A stretch of 64,000 nt of DNA. Source: Streptococcus sp. oral taxon 058 str. F0407 (GTDB lineage: Bacteria > Bacillota > Bacilli > Lactobacillales > Streptococcaceae). Every line of letters starts with the position of its first letter. The stretch's first letter is position 1. Where the stretch lies: contig NZ_JH378889.1 in NCBI RefSeq assembly GCF_000235485.1, forward strand, positions 151,885 through 215,884. Direction: 5' to 3'. The notes beneath the pieces were generated by a model. It had not been told where the DNA came from and made no database searches. It saw only the letters and a list, made by a program, of their open reading frames with translations. Shown here in pieces: positions 27,762 to 36,338 of this stretch. A program made the position numbers and the translations under genes.

Positions 27762-27806
27762 AAGTTCCAGTGAGATGAAATCCATCTTTTTGGAGCTTTT
27801 TTCGTG
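27762..27806 (+). terminator. Terminator after the lipoprotein gene
   Basis: AAGTTCCA pairs with TGGAGCTT (one G-T pair) around an inner GATG/CATC stem, followed by a TTTTTT run. Confidence 0.7.
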
Positions 27807-27841
27807 AAAAAGTGGCTGGCTGTTCTTTACTAACTTTTTAC

Positions 27842-27889
27842 TTAAAGCGCTTACAAATATTTGTAAAACTTCTTATAAGGTCGTATACT
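27842..27889 (+). promoter_or_regulatory. adh promoter with cre site and overlapping palindrome
   Basis: A cre-like TTAAAGCGCTTACA (27842-27855) overlaps the perfect palindrome TTACAAATATTTGTAA (27851-27866). The last six bases of the palindrome, TTGTAA (27861-27866), form the -35, followed by a 17-bp spacer and -10 TATACT (27884-27889). A factor on the palindrome would block the promoter. Confidence 0.65.
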
Positions 27890-27934
27890 TATAGTAAATA
27901 ATCAAATAGCGCAAAGGCGCAGGAGGAAAAGCAT

Positions 27935-29085
27935 ATGGCTACATTTTACGTTCCATCAGTTAACCTTATCGGTAAAGGTGTTGTAAATGAAGTAGGTCCG
28001 TATATCAAGGAACTGGGGTATAAGAAAGCCCTTTTGGTGACAGATAAGTTCATCGAGGGAAGTGATATTTTACCTAAGGTTCTAAAACCACTAGATGCTG
28101 AAGGGATCGAATATGTGATCTTTAGCGATGTGGAGCCAAATCCGACTTGCAAGAACGTCACAGACGGAGTGGCTGCCCTGAAAGAGCATGGATGTGACTT
28201 CATCATCAGTCTTGGAGGAGGGTCTCCACAGGATGCGGCTAGTTGTATTTCTATCATCGCTACAATGGTGGCAAACCACAGGACTACGAAGGGCTTCACA
28301 AGTCTGCTGAAAAAGGGTTGCCAGTGGTTGCGATCAATACAACAGCTGGAACTTCAGCAGAAATCACCATTAACTATGTCATTACTGACGAAGAACGCAA
28401 GGTCAAGATGGTAATGGTAGATAAGAATAGCCTTGCCCTTATCTCTGTCAATGATCCAGAACTTATGCTTTCAAAACCGAAAGGATTGACAGCAGCGACA
28501 GGGATGGATGCTCTTACTCATGCTGTCGAAGCCTTGGTAACACCAGGTGCTTATAATGTGACCAAGAAACTCTCTATCGGAGCTATTGAGCTCATCAAAG
28601 AGTACCTTCCTCGTGCTGTAGCTAATGGACAAGATATCGAAGCGCGTGAGGCTATGGTCAATGCCATCTTCCTCGGTGGTATGAGCTTTAACAATGCTGG
28701 TTTGGGCTACGTTCACTCTATGGCTCACCAACTCGGTGCGGTATATAACTTGCCGCATGGTGTCTGCTGTGCCATGCTTCTCCCTGTTGTAGAACGTGAA
28801 AATGCCAAACGTGTACCAGAAGCTTTCCGCAATGTAGCCAAGGCCTTGGGACTCCATGTTGAAGGGAAAACAGACCAAGAATGTGCCGCCTATGCTATCA
28901 CTGAAATTGAGAAACTTTCTGAAACTGTTGGTATTCCTAAGAAACTCACTGAACTCGGTATCCAAGAAAAAGACTTTGACTTTGACTACCTTTCTAAGAA
29001 TGCTTTGATTGATGCATGTGCGCCAGGCAATCCATTTATGCCAACCTTGGAAGAAACAATTGCTCTCTACAAAGAACTATTCTAA
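27935..29085 (+). pseudogene. adh: Iron-containing alcohol dehydrogenase, frameshifted
   Basis: The gene should encode about 383 residues of a group III (Fe-dependent) alcohol dehydrogenase: MATFYVPSVNLIGKG at the start, the NAD-binding LGGGSPQDAASC, and metal-site histidines in MDALTHAVEAL and GYVHSMAHQLGAVYNLPHG. Near 28262-28266 the reading ACA-ATG-GTG departs from the expected ACA-AAT-GGT, so one A is missing from a short A run. The first frame stops at 28414; the rest (from about 28267 to 29085) continues in another frame without further damage. Either this is a recent inactivation or a sequencing error. AGGAGG lies upstream of the ATG. Confidence 0.88.
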
Positions 29086-29116
29086 TTCATAAAGTGAAAA
29101 GAAGCTAAATAATGCT

Positions 29117-29149
29117 GGAAAGAACTATCATTTTGGTAGTTCTTTTTTT
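29117..29149 (+). terminator. adh terminator
   Basis: AAAGAACTA pairs with TAGTTCTTT, followed by TTTTT. The following glycosyltransferase gene starts 25 bp later. Confidence 0.85.
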
Positions 29150-29156
29150 AAAAATT

Positions 29157-29174
29157 TGCTATTCTAGACATATG
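29157..29174 (+). promoter_or_regulatory. Extended -10 and leaderless-type start of the glycosyltransferase gene
   Basis: TGcTATTCT (29157-29165) is followed by only six bases before the ATG at 29172, with no ribosome site. If this -10 is used, transcription would start at or near the ATG. The -35 region falls in the adh terminator. Confidence 0.45.
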
Positions 29175-30440
29175 AGAAAAATCAAAATCGATGTGGTTGT
29201 AGTGCCCTTAAGTGGGCATCTCTTCCCAACCCTGAATCTGCTCGCACCCTTGTTGAAGGATCCCTTGTATGAGATTCGATTATTTACAGGTCCGCAACGA
29301 AAAGCTGTCGCAGAGGAGATGGGATTTCAGGTGCTTCCCATTTTAGAAAATTCTGTAGATGAGTTTGAGCGTGTAGCCAACAATGAAGGGCAATTAAACC
29401 TTATTTCTGCTTATCGACAGTTGTCAGCTAGTCTTGATTTGATCAATGTGGTGTCTGACCAACTAGTCCAAGAGTGGCAGCAGAATAGACCTGATATTGT
29501 GATTGCGGACTTTATAACCCTCTCTGGAGGACTTGTAGCGGAACAGTTGAATATTCCATGGATTACCACGATGGCGACACAGTTTGCCATTGAAACGACA
29601 GATGGACCGCCTTGTTTCTTTGGAGGAATGGGCATTCCAAAAACATCTTTCCAATCTATCCAGCAATGGCTAGGAAGAAAAGGGACTCGTTTAGGAAAAC
29701 GTATCGTAACCTTTTTATTGAGAGAACGCTTAAAACGTTACGATTTTAAGCTCTACAATAAGAAAGATCAGGAAACCATCTATTCACCCTATTCCATCTT
29801 GGGGATTGGGATGAAAGAGGTGGAGCTGAAAAGTGGTTTTCCAGAGCACTATCTTTGGGTGGGACCTTTTGGCTCTTCGATTGAGAGGGCAGAAAATTAT
29901 CCTCTTGATTTGTCTCCTTATGCAGGTTATAAGAAGATCCTTGTATCCTGCGGCACTCAGCTAGCATGGGCTAAAGACAACCTCCTCTATCAGACACAAC
30001 AATTGGCAGAAGCACATCCGGACTGTCACTTCTTTGTGACTCTGGGGTTTGGCGGACAAGACTTCCAATGTGAAGAGCTCATGGACAATGTTTCTGTGGT
30101 ATCCTATCTTCCCTATAAGGAGTACATTCCTCAGATGGATTATGTGATTCATCATGGTGGTGCAGGTATTTTTTACCAGTGTATCATCTATGGTAAGCCT
30201 GCCTTGATTCTCCCCCATGACTATGATCAGTATGACTATGCAGTTCGTGGATTAGAGGCAGGGATTGCCTTGACTGCTAAACGAGAGGATACGGAAGCGA
30301 TTGGACGTGCCTTTGATGAGTTGTTGGCTAGAGATGACTGGTCAGACTTGAACAAACTCAGTCGCGCAGCTCAAATCTATCAGCCAACAGAGATTCTGAA
30401 GAGCGAAATACATCGACTCTTAGGGGACAAGGAGAAGTAA
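29172..30440 (+). CDS. GT1-family UDP-glycosyltransferase (MGT/UGT-like)
   Basis: A GT-B-fold glycosyltransferase of 422 residues from the ATG at 29172 (MRKIKIDVVVVPLSGHLFP). An in-frame start further upstream would place the adh terminator hairpin in the coding region and is rejected. The N-terminal acceptor domain has the SGHLFPTLNL pattern. The C-terminal donor domain has VIHHGGAGIFYQ and PHDYDQYDYAVR, the UGT signature with a DQ pair. Family members glycosylate small lipophilic acceptors such as macrolides, sterols and glycolipids. It is the first gene of the five-gene island, so the acceptor is probably that pathway's product. Confidence 0.85.
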   Translation: MRKIKIDVVVVPLSGHLFPTLNLLAPLLKDPLYEIRLFTGPQRKAVAEEMGFQVLPILENSVDEFERVANNEGQLNLISAYRQLSASLDLINVVSDQLVQEWQQNRPDIVIADFITLSGGLVAEQLNIPWITTMATQFAIETTDGPPCFFGGMGIPKTSFQSIQQWLGRKGTRLGKRIVTFLLRERLKRYDFKLYNKKDQETIYSPYSILGIGMKEVELKSGFPEHYLWVGPFGSSIERAENYPLDLSPYAGYKKILVSCGTQLAWAKDNLLYQTQQLAEAHPDCHFFVTLGFGGQDFQCEELMDNVSVVSYLPYKEYIPQMDYVIHHGGAGIFYQCIIYGKPALILPHDYDQYDYAVRGLEAGIALTAKREDTEAIGRAFDELLARDDWSDLNKLSRAAQIYQPTEILKSEIHRLLGDKEK

Positions 30441-30444
30441 AAAA

Positions 30445-31425
30445 ATGAAGAAAGTATTGGTAACAGGTGCTACGGGCTTTCTAGGTAAGTATGTTGTTGA
30501 AGAGCTCAGCCAGCATGGCTATCAGGTACGCGCTTTTGGACGCAATCGCAAGGTGGGTCAGTCTTTGGAGAACTCCCTAGTAGTATTTTTCCAGGGAGAT
30601 TTGACCAAGCAAGAGGATCTGACTCAGGCTTGTCAGGGTATGGATATGGTTGTGCATGCGGGTGCTCTTTCTACCGTCTGGGGACCTTGGGAAGATTTCT
30701 ACCAGACAAATGTCTTAGGGACCAAGTATGTTCTAGAGGCTTGCCGGGAGGCAGGGATGCAGCGTTTGGTTTATGTGTCGTCGCCTAGCATCTATGCTGC
30801 GCCTCGAAACCAGTTAGCTATCAAAGAAAGCGATGCACCTCAGGAAAATAATCTGAACAACTACATTCGTAGTAAGCTGGCTTCGGAGAAGCTTTTTAAG
30901 GATTATCCCGATGTTCCGAGTATTGTCTTACGACCTCGTGGACTTTTTGGGATTGGGGATACCAGTATTTTGCCCCGGGTTCTCAAACTCAGTCAGAAGA
31001 TTGGCATTCCCTTGATAGGGGATGGTCGCCAACTGATGGATATGACCTGTGTGGAAAATGTTGCTCTGGCCATTCGCTTGGCACTAGAAGCTCCTCAAGC
31101 TAGTGGCCAAGTCTATAATATTACCAACGGGGAACCAAGAGCCTTTAAGGACCTGATAGAAGAAACCTTGAGAGGACTTGGCTATCCGATAACATACAGA
31201 AGAGTACCGGCTCCTCTTTTGTCAGTTATTGCCAGTAGTTTAGAGTTTCTTTATAAGACCTTGAAACTCAAAGGCGAACCAGCTCTGACACGCTATACCT
31301 ATTACTTGCTGAGATATAGCCAGACACTGGACATCAGCAAGGCGGAGCGAGACTTGAGTTATCGCCCTCAAATCAGTATTTCGGAAGGGATTGAACAATA
31401 TGTCCAAGATTATCGAAAGCATTGA
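30445..31425 (+). CDS. NAD(P)-dependent SDR, 3beta-HSD/OleD-like
   Basis: A 326-residue extended short-chain dehydrogenase. The Rossmann motif GATGFLGKYVVEEL is at the N-terminus, the catalytic Ser region is VYVSSPSIYA, and the Tyr/Lys pair is in NYIRSKLASE (YxxxK). Its closest look is to 3beta-hydroxysteroid dehydrogenase-like reductases, including OleD, which reduces beta-keto acids in long-chain olefin synthesis. It starts four bases after the glycosyltransferase stop and overlaps the next gene by 26 bases, so it is translationally coupled. Its natural substrate is unknown. Confidence 0.88.
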   Translation: MKKVLVTGATGFLGKYVVEELSQHGYQVRAFGRNRKVGQSLENSLVVFFQGDLTKQEDLTQACQGMDMVVHAGALSTVWGPWEDFYQTNVLGTKYVLEACREAGMQRLVYVSSPSIYAAPRNQLAIKESDAPQENNLNNYIRSKLASEKLFKDYPDVPSIVLRPRGLFGIGDTSILPRVLKLSQKIGIPLIGDGRQLMDMTCVENVALAIRLALEAPQASGQVYNITNGEPRAFKDLIEETLRGLGYPITYRRVPAPLLSVIASSLEFLYKTLKLKGEPALTRYTYYLLRYSQTLDISKAERDLSYRPQISISEGIEQYVQDYRKH

Positions 31426-32215
31426 TTATTTACCAGCAGGATACTGTACTAGCTATACAGGTTTGCTATTTAAAGGAGTCAAGAATAAAAAGATGATCTT
31501 CCCAGCTGGCGTCTTTCTGATTAAGCATAGAGACAAAGGCTATCTACTATATGATACTGGTTATCATTACGATATTAAGACCCGTCTTCGCTATGGCTTC
31601 TATCGGCTAGGAACACCTGTTCAAATGACGGAGAAGGATCAGATTTCATATTTGCTGAAAGCTAAGGGGATCAAACCAGAAGAAATAAACTATGTCATCC
31701 TATCTCATCTACATCCAGATCATCTGGGAGGAGCTAGTTTCTTTCCTCATGCAACCTTTATCTTGACAAAAGAAGTATATGAGGTATACCAAAAACCCAA
31801 GTTGAAAGACTTAATTTTCAAGGAGTTTTTACCAGCTTCTTTTGAAGAAAATCTAACCATTATCAGAGCTGACCAGCAAGATTCAACTTTTCCCTATCGT
31901 CCGATTTGTGATCTTTTCGGAGATGGCAGTATCCTAGTAGCTTCTGTTGACGGGCATGCTAGGGGGCAAGCCTGTCTATATTTTCCAGACCTTAATCTCC
32001 TCATTGCAGCAGACCTCTGTTGGGGAATTGACCTCTTGCCTTACACCAAGCAGATGCACTTGATTCCTTCCTTGGTTCAAGATAACAAGGTGGACTATAT
32101 CAAGGGGACAGAGTTTCTGGAGGAAGTTTTAAAGGCCGGTATCGAGGTAGTTGTTAGCCATGATCCTGTAGAAAGGATAGAGTCAATCTTATATGAAAAA
32201 ACTAACCTTTCTTAA
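31400..32215 (+). CDS. Metallo-beta-lactamase-fold hydrolase (lactonase-like)
   Basis: The ATG at 31400 gives 271 residues; a TTG at 31391 is a less likely start. The metal motif LSHLHPDHLGGA (HxHxDH) is followed by an Asp/His site in VDGHARGQA, an Asp in LLIAADLCW, and VVSHDP near the end. The pattern resembles N-acyl homoserine lactonases of the AiiA type, though the substrate cannot be inferred. It overlaps both neighbours (26 and 23 bases). In this operon it may open a lactone or release a thioester. Confidence 0.88.
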   Translation: MSKIIESIDYLPAGYCTSYTGLLFKGVKNKKMIFPAGVFLIKHRDKGYLLYDTGYHYDIKTRLRYGFYRLGTPVQMTEKDQISYLLKAKGIKPEEINYVILSHLHPDHLGGASFFPHATFILTKEVYEVYQKPKLKDLIFKEFLPASFEENLTIIRADQQDSTFPYRPICDLFGDGSILVASVDGHARGQACLYFPDLNLLIAADLCWGIDLLPYTKQMHLIPSLVQDNKVDYIKGTEFLEEVLKAGIEVVVSHDPVERIESILYEKTNLS

Positions 32216-33455
32216 AACCTTTATCCAAACTCGCTGGCTTCATCATTTCAAATCTCGAGAAGCTGTAGAAAACTATCAGAAAAAGCAATTAGCTAACTAT
32301 ATGGACTTTTTAAAGCGAGAGTCGCCCTACTTTAAAAATGGGGTTCCTAGTAACTTTGACCATATGGACAAGGCTTTTATGATGGAACATTTCAATGAGC
32401 TCAACACCCAAGGAGTGGATCGTGATGAAGCCTTAGCCTTGGCTATTGAAAGTGAGAAGACCCGTGATTTCACTGAACTCAAAGGTGAGGTGGCCGTCGG
32501 TTTGTCTTCGGGGACATCTGGACATCGGGGCCTCTTTATCACAACAGAGAAAGAGCGAAGTATGTGGGCGGCGGCAATTCTAGCCAAGATGTTGCCCAAA
32601 GGTCAACTTTTTGGACACCGCATCGCCTTTTTCCTGAGAGCTGATAATGAACTCTATCAGACTATCAATACTTCCCTCATTCGTTTAGAGTATTTTGATA
32701 TTTTTAAACATACAGATGAGCATATCGGGCGTCTCAATAGCTACCAACCAACTATTGCGGTGGCACCAGCCTCTATGTTGATTGAATTAAGCAAGCGTCT
32801 CAAGGATGGAGAGTTAGCTATTTACCCACAAAAAATCGTTTCGGTGGCAGAAATCTTGGAAGATAGTGATAGGGAACGGATCGCAGAGGCCTTTTCTCTG
32901 TCCATCATTGACCAAGTTTATCAGGCGACTGAAGGTTTCTTAGCCTGCACTTGCTCAGCTGGCAATCTGCATCTCAACGAAGACATTATCTTTGTGGAAA
33001 AGCAGTATCTAGACGACCGCCGTTTTTATCCAGTGATTACGGACTTTAAACGAAGCAGTCAGCCTGTTTATCGCTACCAGCTCAATGATATCTTGGTTGA
33101 AAATCCGGAGCCTTGTCCATGTGGCTCCTGCTATACACGGATTGACAAGGTCGAAGGACGCTCTGACGACATCTTCTATTTCGATGGACTGGATGGGGGT
33201 CAAGTGATCATCTATCCTGACTTTATCAGGAGGTGCATCCTCTTTGTGGAGAATGTAGGAGATTACCAAGTCAAGCAACATTCCGAGAAGTTAGTGGAAG
33301 TTTGTCTAAGCCAACGAGATGAGGATTTAGAGGCAGCTATTCTAGCTCAATTCCAACTCTTGGCTCAGCAAAAACAGTTCAAAGCCCCAGCAATCCAATT
33401 TTCAGATTATCACTGGGATACTAGCCGTAAACTCAAACGTATCCAACGTTTATGA
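32193..33455 (+). CDS. CapK/PaaK-like adenylate-forming enzyme (F390 synthetase-related)
   Basis: A 420-residue protein with the adenylation motif VGLSSGTSGHRGLF (phosphate loop), YQATEGFLAC (A5-like) and KVEGRSDDIFYF (A8-like hinge). It is shorter than typical acyl-CoA synthetases and matches the CapK/F390 synthetase-related group. Such enzymes activate a carboxylate as an acyl-adenylate. It overlaps the hydrolase gene by 23 bases and is followed 14 bases later by the KAS III gene, so acid activation for chain building or ligation is a reasonable inference. Confidence 0.85.
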   Translation: MKKLTFLKTFIQTRWLHHFKSREAVENYQKKQLANYMDFLKRESPYFKNGVPSNFDHMDKAFMMEHFNELNTQGVDRDEALALAIESEKTRDFTELKGEVAVGLSSGTSGHRGLFITTEKERSMWAAAILAKMLPKGQLFGHRIAFFLRADNELYQTINTSLIRLEYFDIFKHTDEHIGRLNSYQPTIAVAPASMLIELSKRLKDGELAIYPQKIVSVAEILEDSDRERIAEAFSLSIIDQVYQATEGFLACTCSAGNLHLNEDIIFVEKQYLDDRRFYPVITDFKRSSQPVYRYQLNDILVENPEPCPCGSCYTRIDKVEGRSDDIFYFDGLDGGQVIIYPDFIRRCILFVENVGDYQVKQHSEKLVEVCLSQRDEDLEAAILAQFQLLAQQKQFKAPAIQFSDYHWDTSRKLKRIQRL

Positions 33456-33469
33456 AAGGATAAAAGACA

Positions 33470-34414
33470 ATGACAGAAGTAACAAGACATGTAGAAATCG
33501 CAGGTTATGGTGTTTGCCTTCCAAAGCATACTGTCCAATTTAAAGATCAAACTCGTTATCGTGTAGTTGAAAACGAAGAAACCCAACTAGATTTGGCAGA
33601 AGCAGCTATCCAGCAGGCACTCGAAAATGCAAATTTGAAAATAGAAGACATTGATTGTCTGGTTTCGGCAAGTGCGGTTGGTGTTCAGCCTATTCCATGT
33701 ACAGCTGCCTTGATTCATGAACGCGTAGCAAAAGGACTCTCAATTCCAGCAATGGACATCAATACGACCTGTACCAGCTTTATTTCTGCTCTATCGACTA
33801 TGTCCCACTTGATTGAGGCGGGCGAATACGATCGTGTTTTGATTGTATCCAGTGAGGTTGGAAGTTTGGGGCTTAATCCCAAGCAAAAAGAAAGTTTTGA
33901 ACTCTTTAGTGATGGGGCGGCAGCTTTTGTTTTTCAAAAAAGTCATCAGGAAAAAGGGGTCATTGCTAGTCTCCAACGTACTTGGTCCGAAGGAGCTCAC
34001 GATACGGAGATTCGTGGAGGTTTGACATCTTATCAACCCAAAGAGTACTCTGAAGCGACTAAGACCAACTATATGTTTGACATGAAGGGGAAGAAAATCC
34101 TCCTCTTGTCTGCACGTAAAATCCCAGTCATGTTTGAAGAGTTTCAAGAAATAACACAACTAGCCTTGGCAGATGTGGACTACATCATTCCTCACCAAGC
34201 AAGTCGTGCTCTTCCTTTGGTCATGGAAAAACTAGGTGTGGCCGAGGATCAGTACCTCAATCTCGTCACTGACTATGGAAATATGGTATCAGTCTCTGTA
34301 CCGTTTGGCTTGGCTTATTCTTTAGATTATGGGCTGGTCAAGGAGGGAGATGTCGTCTACCTTATGGGAACCGCAGCTGGTATGACGGTCAATATGTTGG
34401 CTCTGAAATTGTAA
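33470..34414 (+). CDS. KAS III-like beta-ketoacyl synthase
   Basis: A 314-residue thiolase-fold enzyme. It keeps the KAS III triad: Cys in DINTTCTSFISA (about residue 105), His in IIPHQASRAL, and Asn in DYGNMVSVSVPFG. AAAGGA precedes the ATG. No acyl carrier protein gene is nearby, so it may use CoA esters or the housekeeping ACP. It is distinct from housekeeping fabH, which sits in the fab cluster in streptococci. It is the last gene of the five-gene island; I see no clear terminator before the cls promoter. Confidence 0.88.
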   Translation: MTEVTRHVEIAGYGVCLPKHTVQFKDQTRYRVVENEETQLDLAEAAIQQALENANLKIEDIDCLVSASAVGVQPIPCTAALIHERVAKGLSIPAMDINTTCTSFISALSTMSHLIEAGEYDRVLIVSSEVGSLGLNPKQKESFELFSDGAAAFVFQKSHQEKGVIASLQRTWSEGAHDTEIRGGLTSYQPKEYSEATKTNYMFDMKGKKILLLSARKIPVMFEEFQEITQLALADVDYIIPHQASRALPLVMEKLGVAEDQYLNLVTDYGNMVSVSVPFGLAYSLDYGLVKEGDVVYLMGTAAGMTVNMLALKL

Positions 34415-34461
34415 CAATCATCTAAACACGGAACGGCTGGAACTTTAGAAAAGGTAAAAGG

Positions 34462-34491
34462 TTGCCATCTCCCCCTGAACTGAGGTATACT
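34462..34491 (+). promoter_or_regulatory. cls promoter
   Basis: TTGCCA (34462-34467), 18 bp, TATACT (34486-34491). It lies 58 bp before the cls ATG. Confidence 0.65.
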
Positions 34492-34549
34492 AGTAGAAAC
34501 ATTAGTTTATCAAGCGGTTAAGGAGAATGTTAGAAAAGGAAGGGGCTGT

Positions 34550-36082
34550 ATGACAGCTAGAAAAATGCAGCTACTCATGTCCAAGTATGGTTTTAGTATT
34601 ACCATTATGTTGGCAGAGTTGTTTATCGTCTTTGGTTTATTTATCTATCTAGGGCAAATGGCTCCAATTGTCTGGATTATCCTTGTCATTTTAGTGAGCT
34701 TAGCGACCATTGTATCGATTGTCAATCGGTCCATGAATCCGGAAAGCAAGGTGACATGGCTGTTAGTAGCCTTTGTTCCAGTATTTGGTCCCTTACTCTA
34801 TATCATGTTTGGAGAGCGTCGTTTATCTAAAAAAGAAATGAAGCAGCTAAAGCAGCTTCAATCAATGGTTGATAGAGAGGATAATAGCAGAGCTCTCCGT
34901 TTGGAGTTAAAGGAACAAGACAAGTCGGCTTACGGCGTTATCAAATCTCTCCTCAGTATGGATACGAATGCGGATGTCTATAATCGAACAGATACCCATT
35001 TCTTCCCTTCAGGGGAAAGCATGTGGCGCCAGATGCTAGAGGATCTCAAGAAAGCTGAGAAATTTATCTTTCTCGAATACTATATCATCGAAGAAGGCTT
35101 GATGTGGAACAGCATTTTAGAAATTTTGGAAGAAAAGGCTGCTCAAGGAATAGAAGTCAAACTTCTCTATGATGATATTGGTTGTATGGCAACCTTGCCT
35201 GGAGATTACACCATCCAGCTTCGTAGTCGAGGGATTGAAGCCCATAAATTTAATAAGGTGATTCCGCGCTTAACCGTTGCCTATAACAACCGTGATCACC
35301 GCAAAATCATGATTATCGATGGGCAGATTGGCTATACAGGTGGTGCCAATCTAGCAGACGAGTATATCAATCATATCGAACGCTTTGGTTACTGGAAGGA
35401 TAGCGGTATTCGGTTAGATGGTCCAGCAGTAAAGGCTTTTACCAGACTCTTTTTATCCACCTGGTATATCAACCGTGGAGAGATTAGTGATTTTGACCAA
35501 TACCATCTCGAAAATCAACCCAAAGATGGAATGGGACTTTGTATCCCCTATAGTAGTGGGCCAAAACCCATCTATCGATCCCAGGTTGGGAAAACGGTTT
35601 ATCAAAACCTTATCAATCAAGCTACAGACTATGTCTATATCACGACGCCCTATCTGATTACTGACTATGATCTCACCGAAAGTATCAAAAATGCAGCTCT
35701 GAGAGGGGTAGATGTGAGAATTGTGACGCCGTGTATCCCAGATAAGAAGGTTATTCAGTTAGTTACTCGCGGGGCCTATCCAGATTTGCTATCTGCTGGA
35801 GTTCGCATTTACGAGTACAGTCCCGGATTTCTTCATAGCAAGCAAATGCTGGTCGATGGAGAAGCAGCAACAGTTGGAACCATCAATTTTGACTATCGCA
35901 GCTTGCTCCACCACTATGAAAATGGCGTTTTGCTTTATAGAACGCAGTCTATCATCGATATTGAAAGGGACTTCGAAGAGATTTTTAAAGTTTCTCAAGA
36001 AATTTATCCCCACACGATCAAAACAAGCTGGTATCAAAGCCTGATCAAGGAAATTGTCCAGTTGTTTGCACCTATGCTCTAA
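34550..36082 (+). CDS. cls: Cardiolipin synthase
   Basis: A 510-residue phospholipase D-superfamily enzyme that joins two phosphatidylglycerols into cardiolipin. Two N-terminal membrane helices (about 14-33 and 40-58) are followed by a short PLDc_N region (MNPESKVTWLLV, FGPLLYIMFG). Two HKD motifs are present: HRKIMIIDG and HSKQMLVDG, both complete. AAGGGG lies upstream. A strong terminator follows, then a combox-driven gene. Confidence 0.95.
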   Translation: MTARKMQLLMSKYGFSITIMLAELFIVFGLFIYLGQMAPIVWIILVILVSLATIVSIVNRSMNPESKVTWLLVAFVPVFGPLLYIMFGERRLSKKEMKQLKQLQSMVDREDNSRALRLELKEQDKSAYGVIKSLLSMDTNADVYNRTDTHFFPSGESMWRQMLEDLKKAEKFIFLEYYIIEEGLMWNSILEILEEKAAQGIEVKLLYDDIGCMATLPGDYTIQLRSRGIEAHKFNKVIPRLTVAYNNRDHRKIMIIDGQIGYTGGANLADEYINHIERFGYWKDSGIRLDGPAVKAFTRLFLSTWYINRGEISDFDQYHLENQPKDGMGLCIPYSSGPKPIYRSQVGKTVYQNLINQATDYVYITTPYLITDYDLTESIKNAALRGVDVRIVTPCIPDKKVIQLVTRGAYPDLLSAGVRIYEYSPGFLHSKQMLVDGEAATVGTINFDYRSLLHHYENGVLLYRTQSIIDIERDFEEIFKVSQEIYPHTIKTSWYQSLIKEIVQLFAPML

Positions 36083-36091
36083 CTATCCATC

Positions 36092-36127
36092 AAGATCTAG
36101 CCCAAGGCTGGATCTTATTTTTTTGTC
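36092..36127 (+). terminator. cls terminator
   Basis: AAGATCTAGCC (36092-36102) pairs with GGCTGGATCTT (36106-36116), followed by a TTTTTTT run. Confidence 0.85.
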
Positions 36128-36131
36128 TTTT

Positions 36132-36139
36132 TGCGAATA
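36132..36139 (+). promoter_or_regulatory. SigX (ComX) combox
   Basis: TGCGAATA fits the late-competence consensus TNCGAATA and follows a T-rich tract, as such promoters do. It lies just before AGGAGG (36147-36152) and the short ORF at 36159. Confidence 0.7.
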
Positions 36140-36158
36140 GATAAGCAGGAGGATGAAA

Positions 36159-36302
36159 ATGCTAAATCAAGAAGAATATGATTTTATCCTAAAGTTTCAA
36201 ACAAGCAGTTTACACCGTTTTCGAGAGATTGAACGCTATGCTGAGCTAGATAAGAAGTTAAGGAAATATCAATCCCTAGCTGACATTCCTGTAAGATTTT
36301 GA
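36159..36302 (+). CDS. ccs4: Short competence-induced protein, Ccs4-like
   Basis: A 47-codon ORF. The start at 36159 is placed six bases after AGGAGG; the other ATG at 36153 abuts the site. The product begins MLNQEEYDFILKF and is helical and charged (FREIERYAELDKKLRKY). A combox upstream predicts expression only in competence. The position after cls matches the pneumococcal gene annotated as Ccs4, as I recall it. Its function is unknown. The promoter of the next gene lies in its last codons. Confidence 0.7.
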   Translation: MLNQEEYDFILKFQTSSLHRFREIERYAELDKKLRKYQSLADIPVRF

Positions 36303-36308
36303 TATACT
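36280..36308 (+). promoter_or_regulatory. Promoter of the large membrane protein gene
   Basis: CTGACA (36280-36285), 17 bp, extended -10 TGaTATACT (36300-36308), inside the 3' end of the ccs4-like gene. Confidence 0.7.
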
Positions 36309-36338
36309 AAAACAGATAAACTTACTAGGAGAAATTGA

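Noticed and set aside
27851..27866. Rex-binding site at the adh promoter
   Set aside because: The half-site order is TTACAA-TTGTAA, opposite to the Rex pattern TTGTGA-TCACAA.
28262..28268. Programmed frameshift in adh
   Set aside because: There is no slippery heptamer with a downstream structure that I can support; a single missing A explains the break.
29112..29171. Upstream in-frame start for the glycosyltransferase
   Set aside because: It would translate the adh terminator hairpin and T run; family members start at the MRKIKID-type strand.
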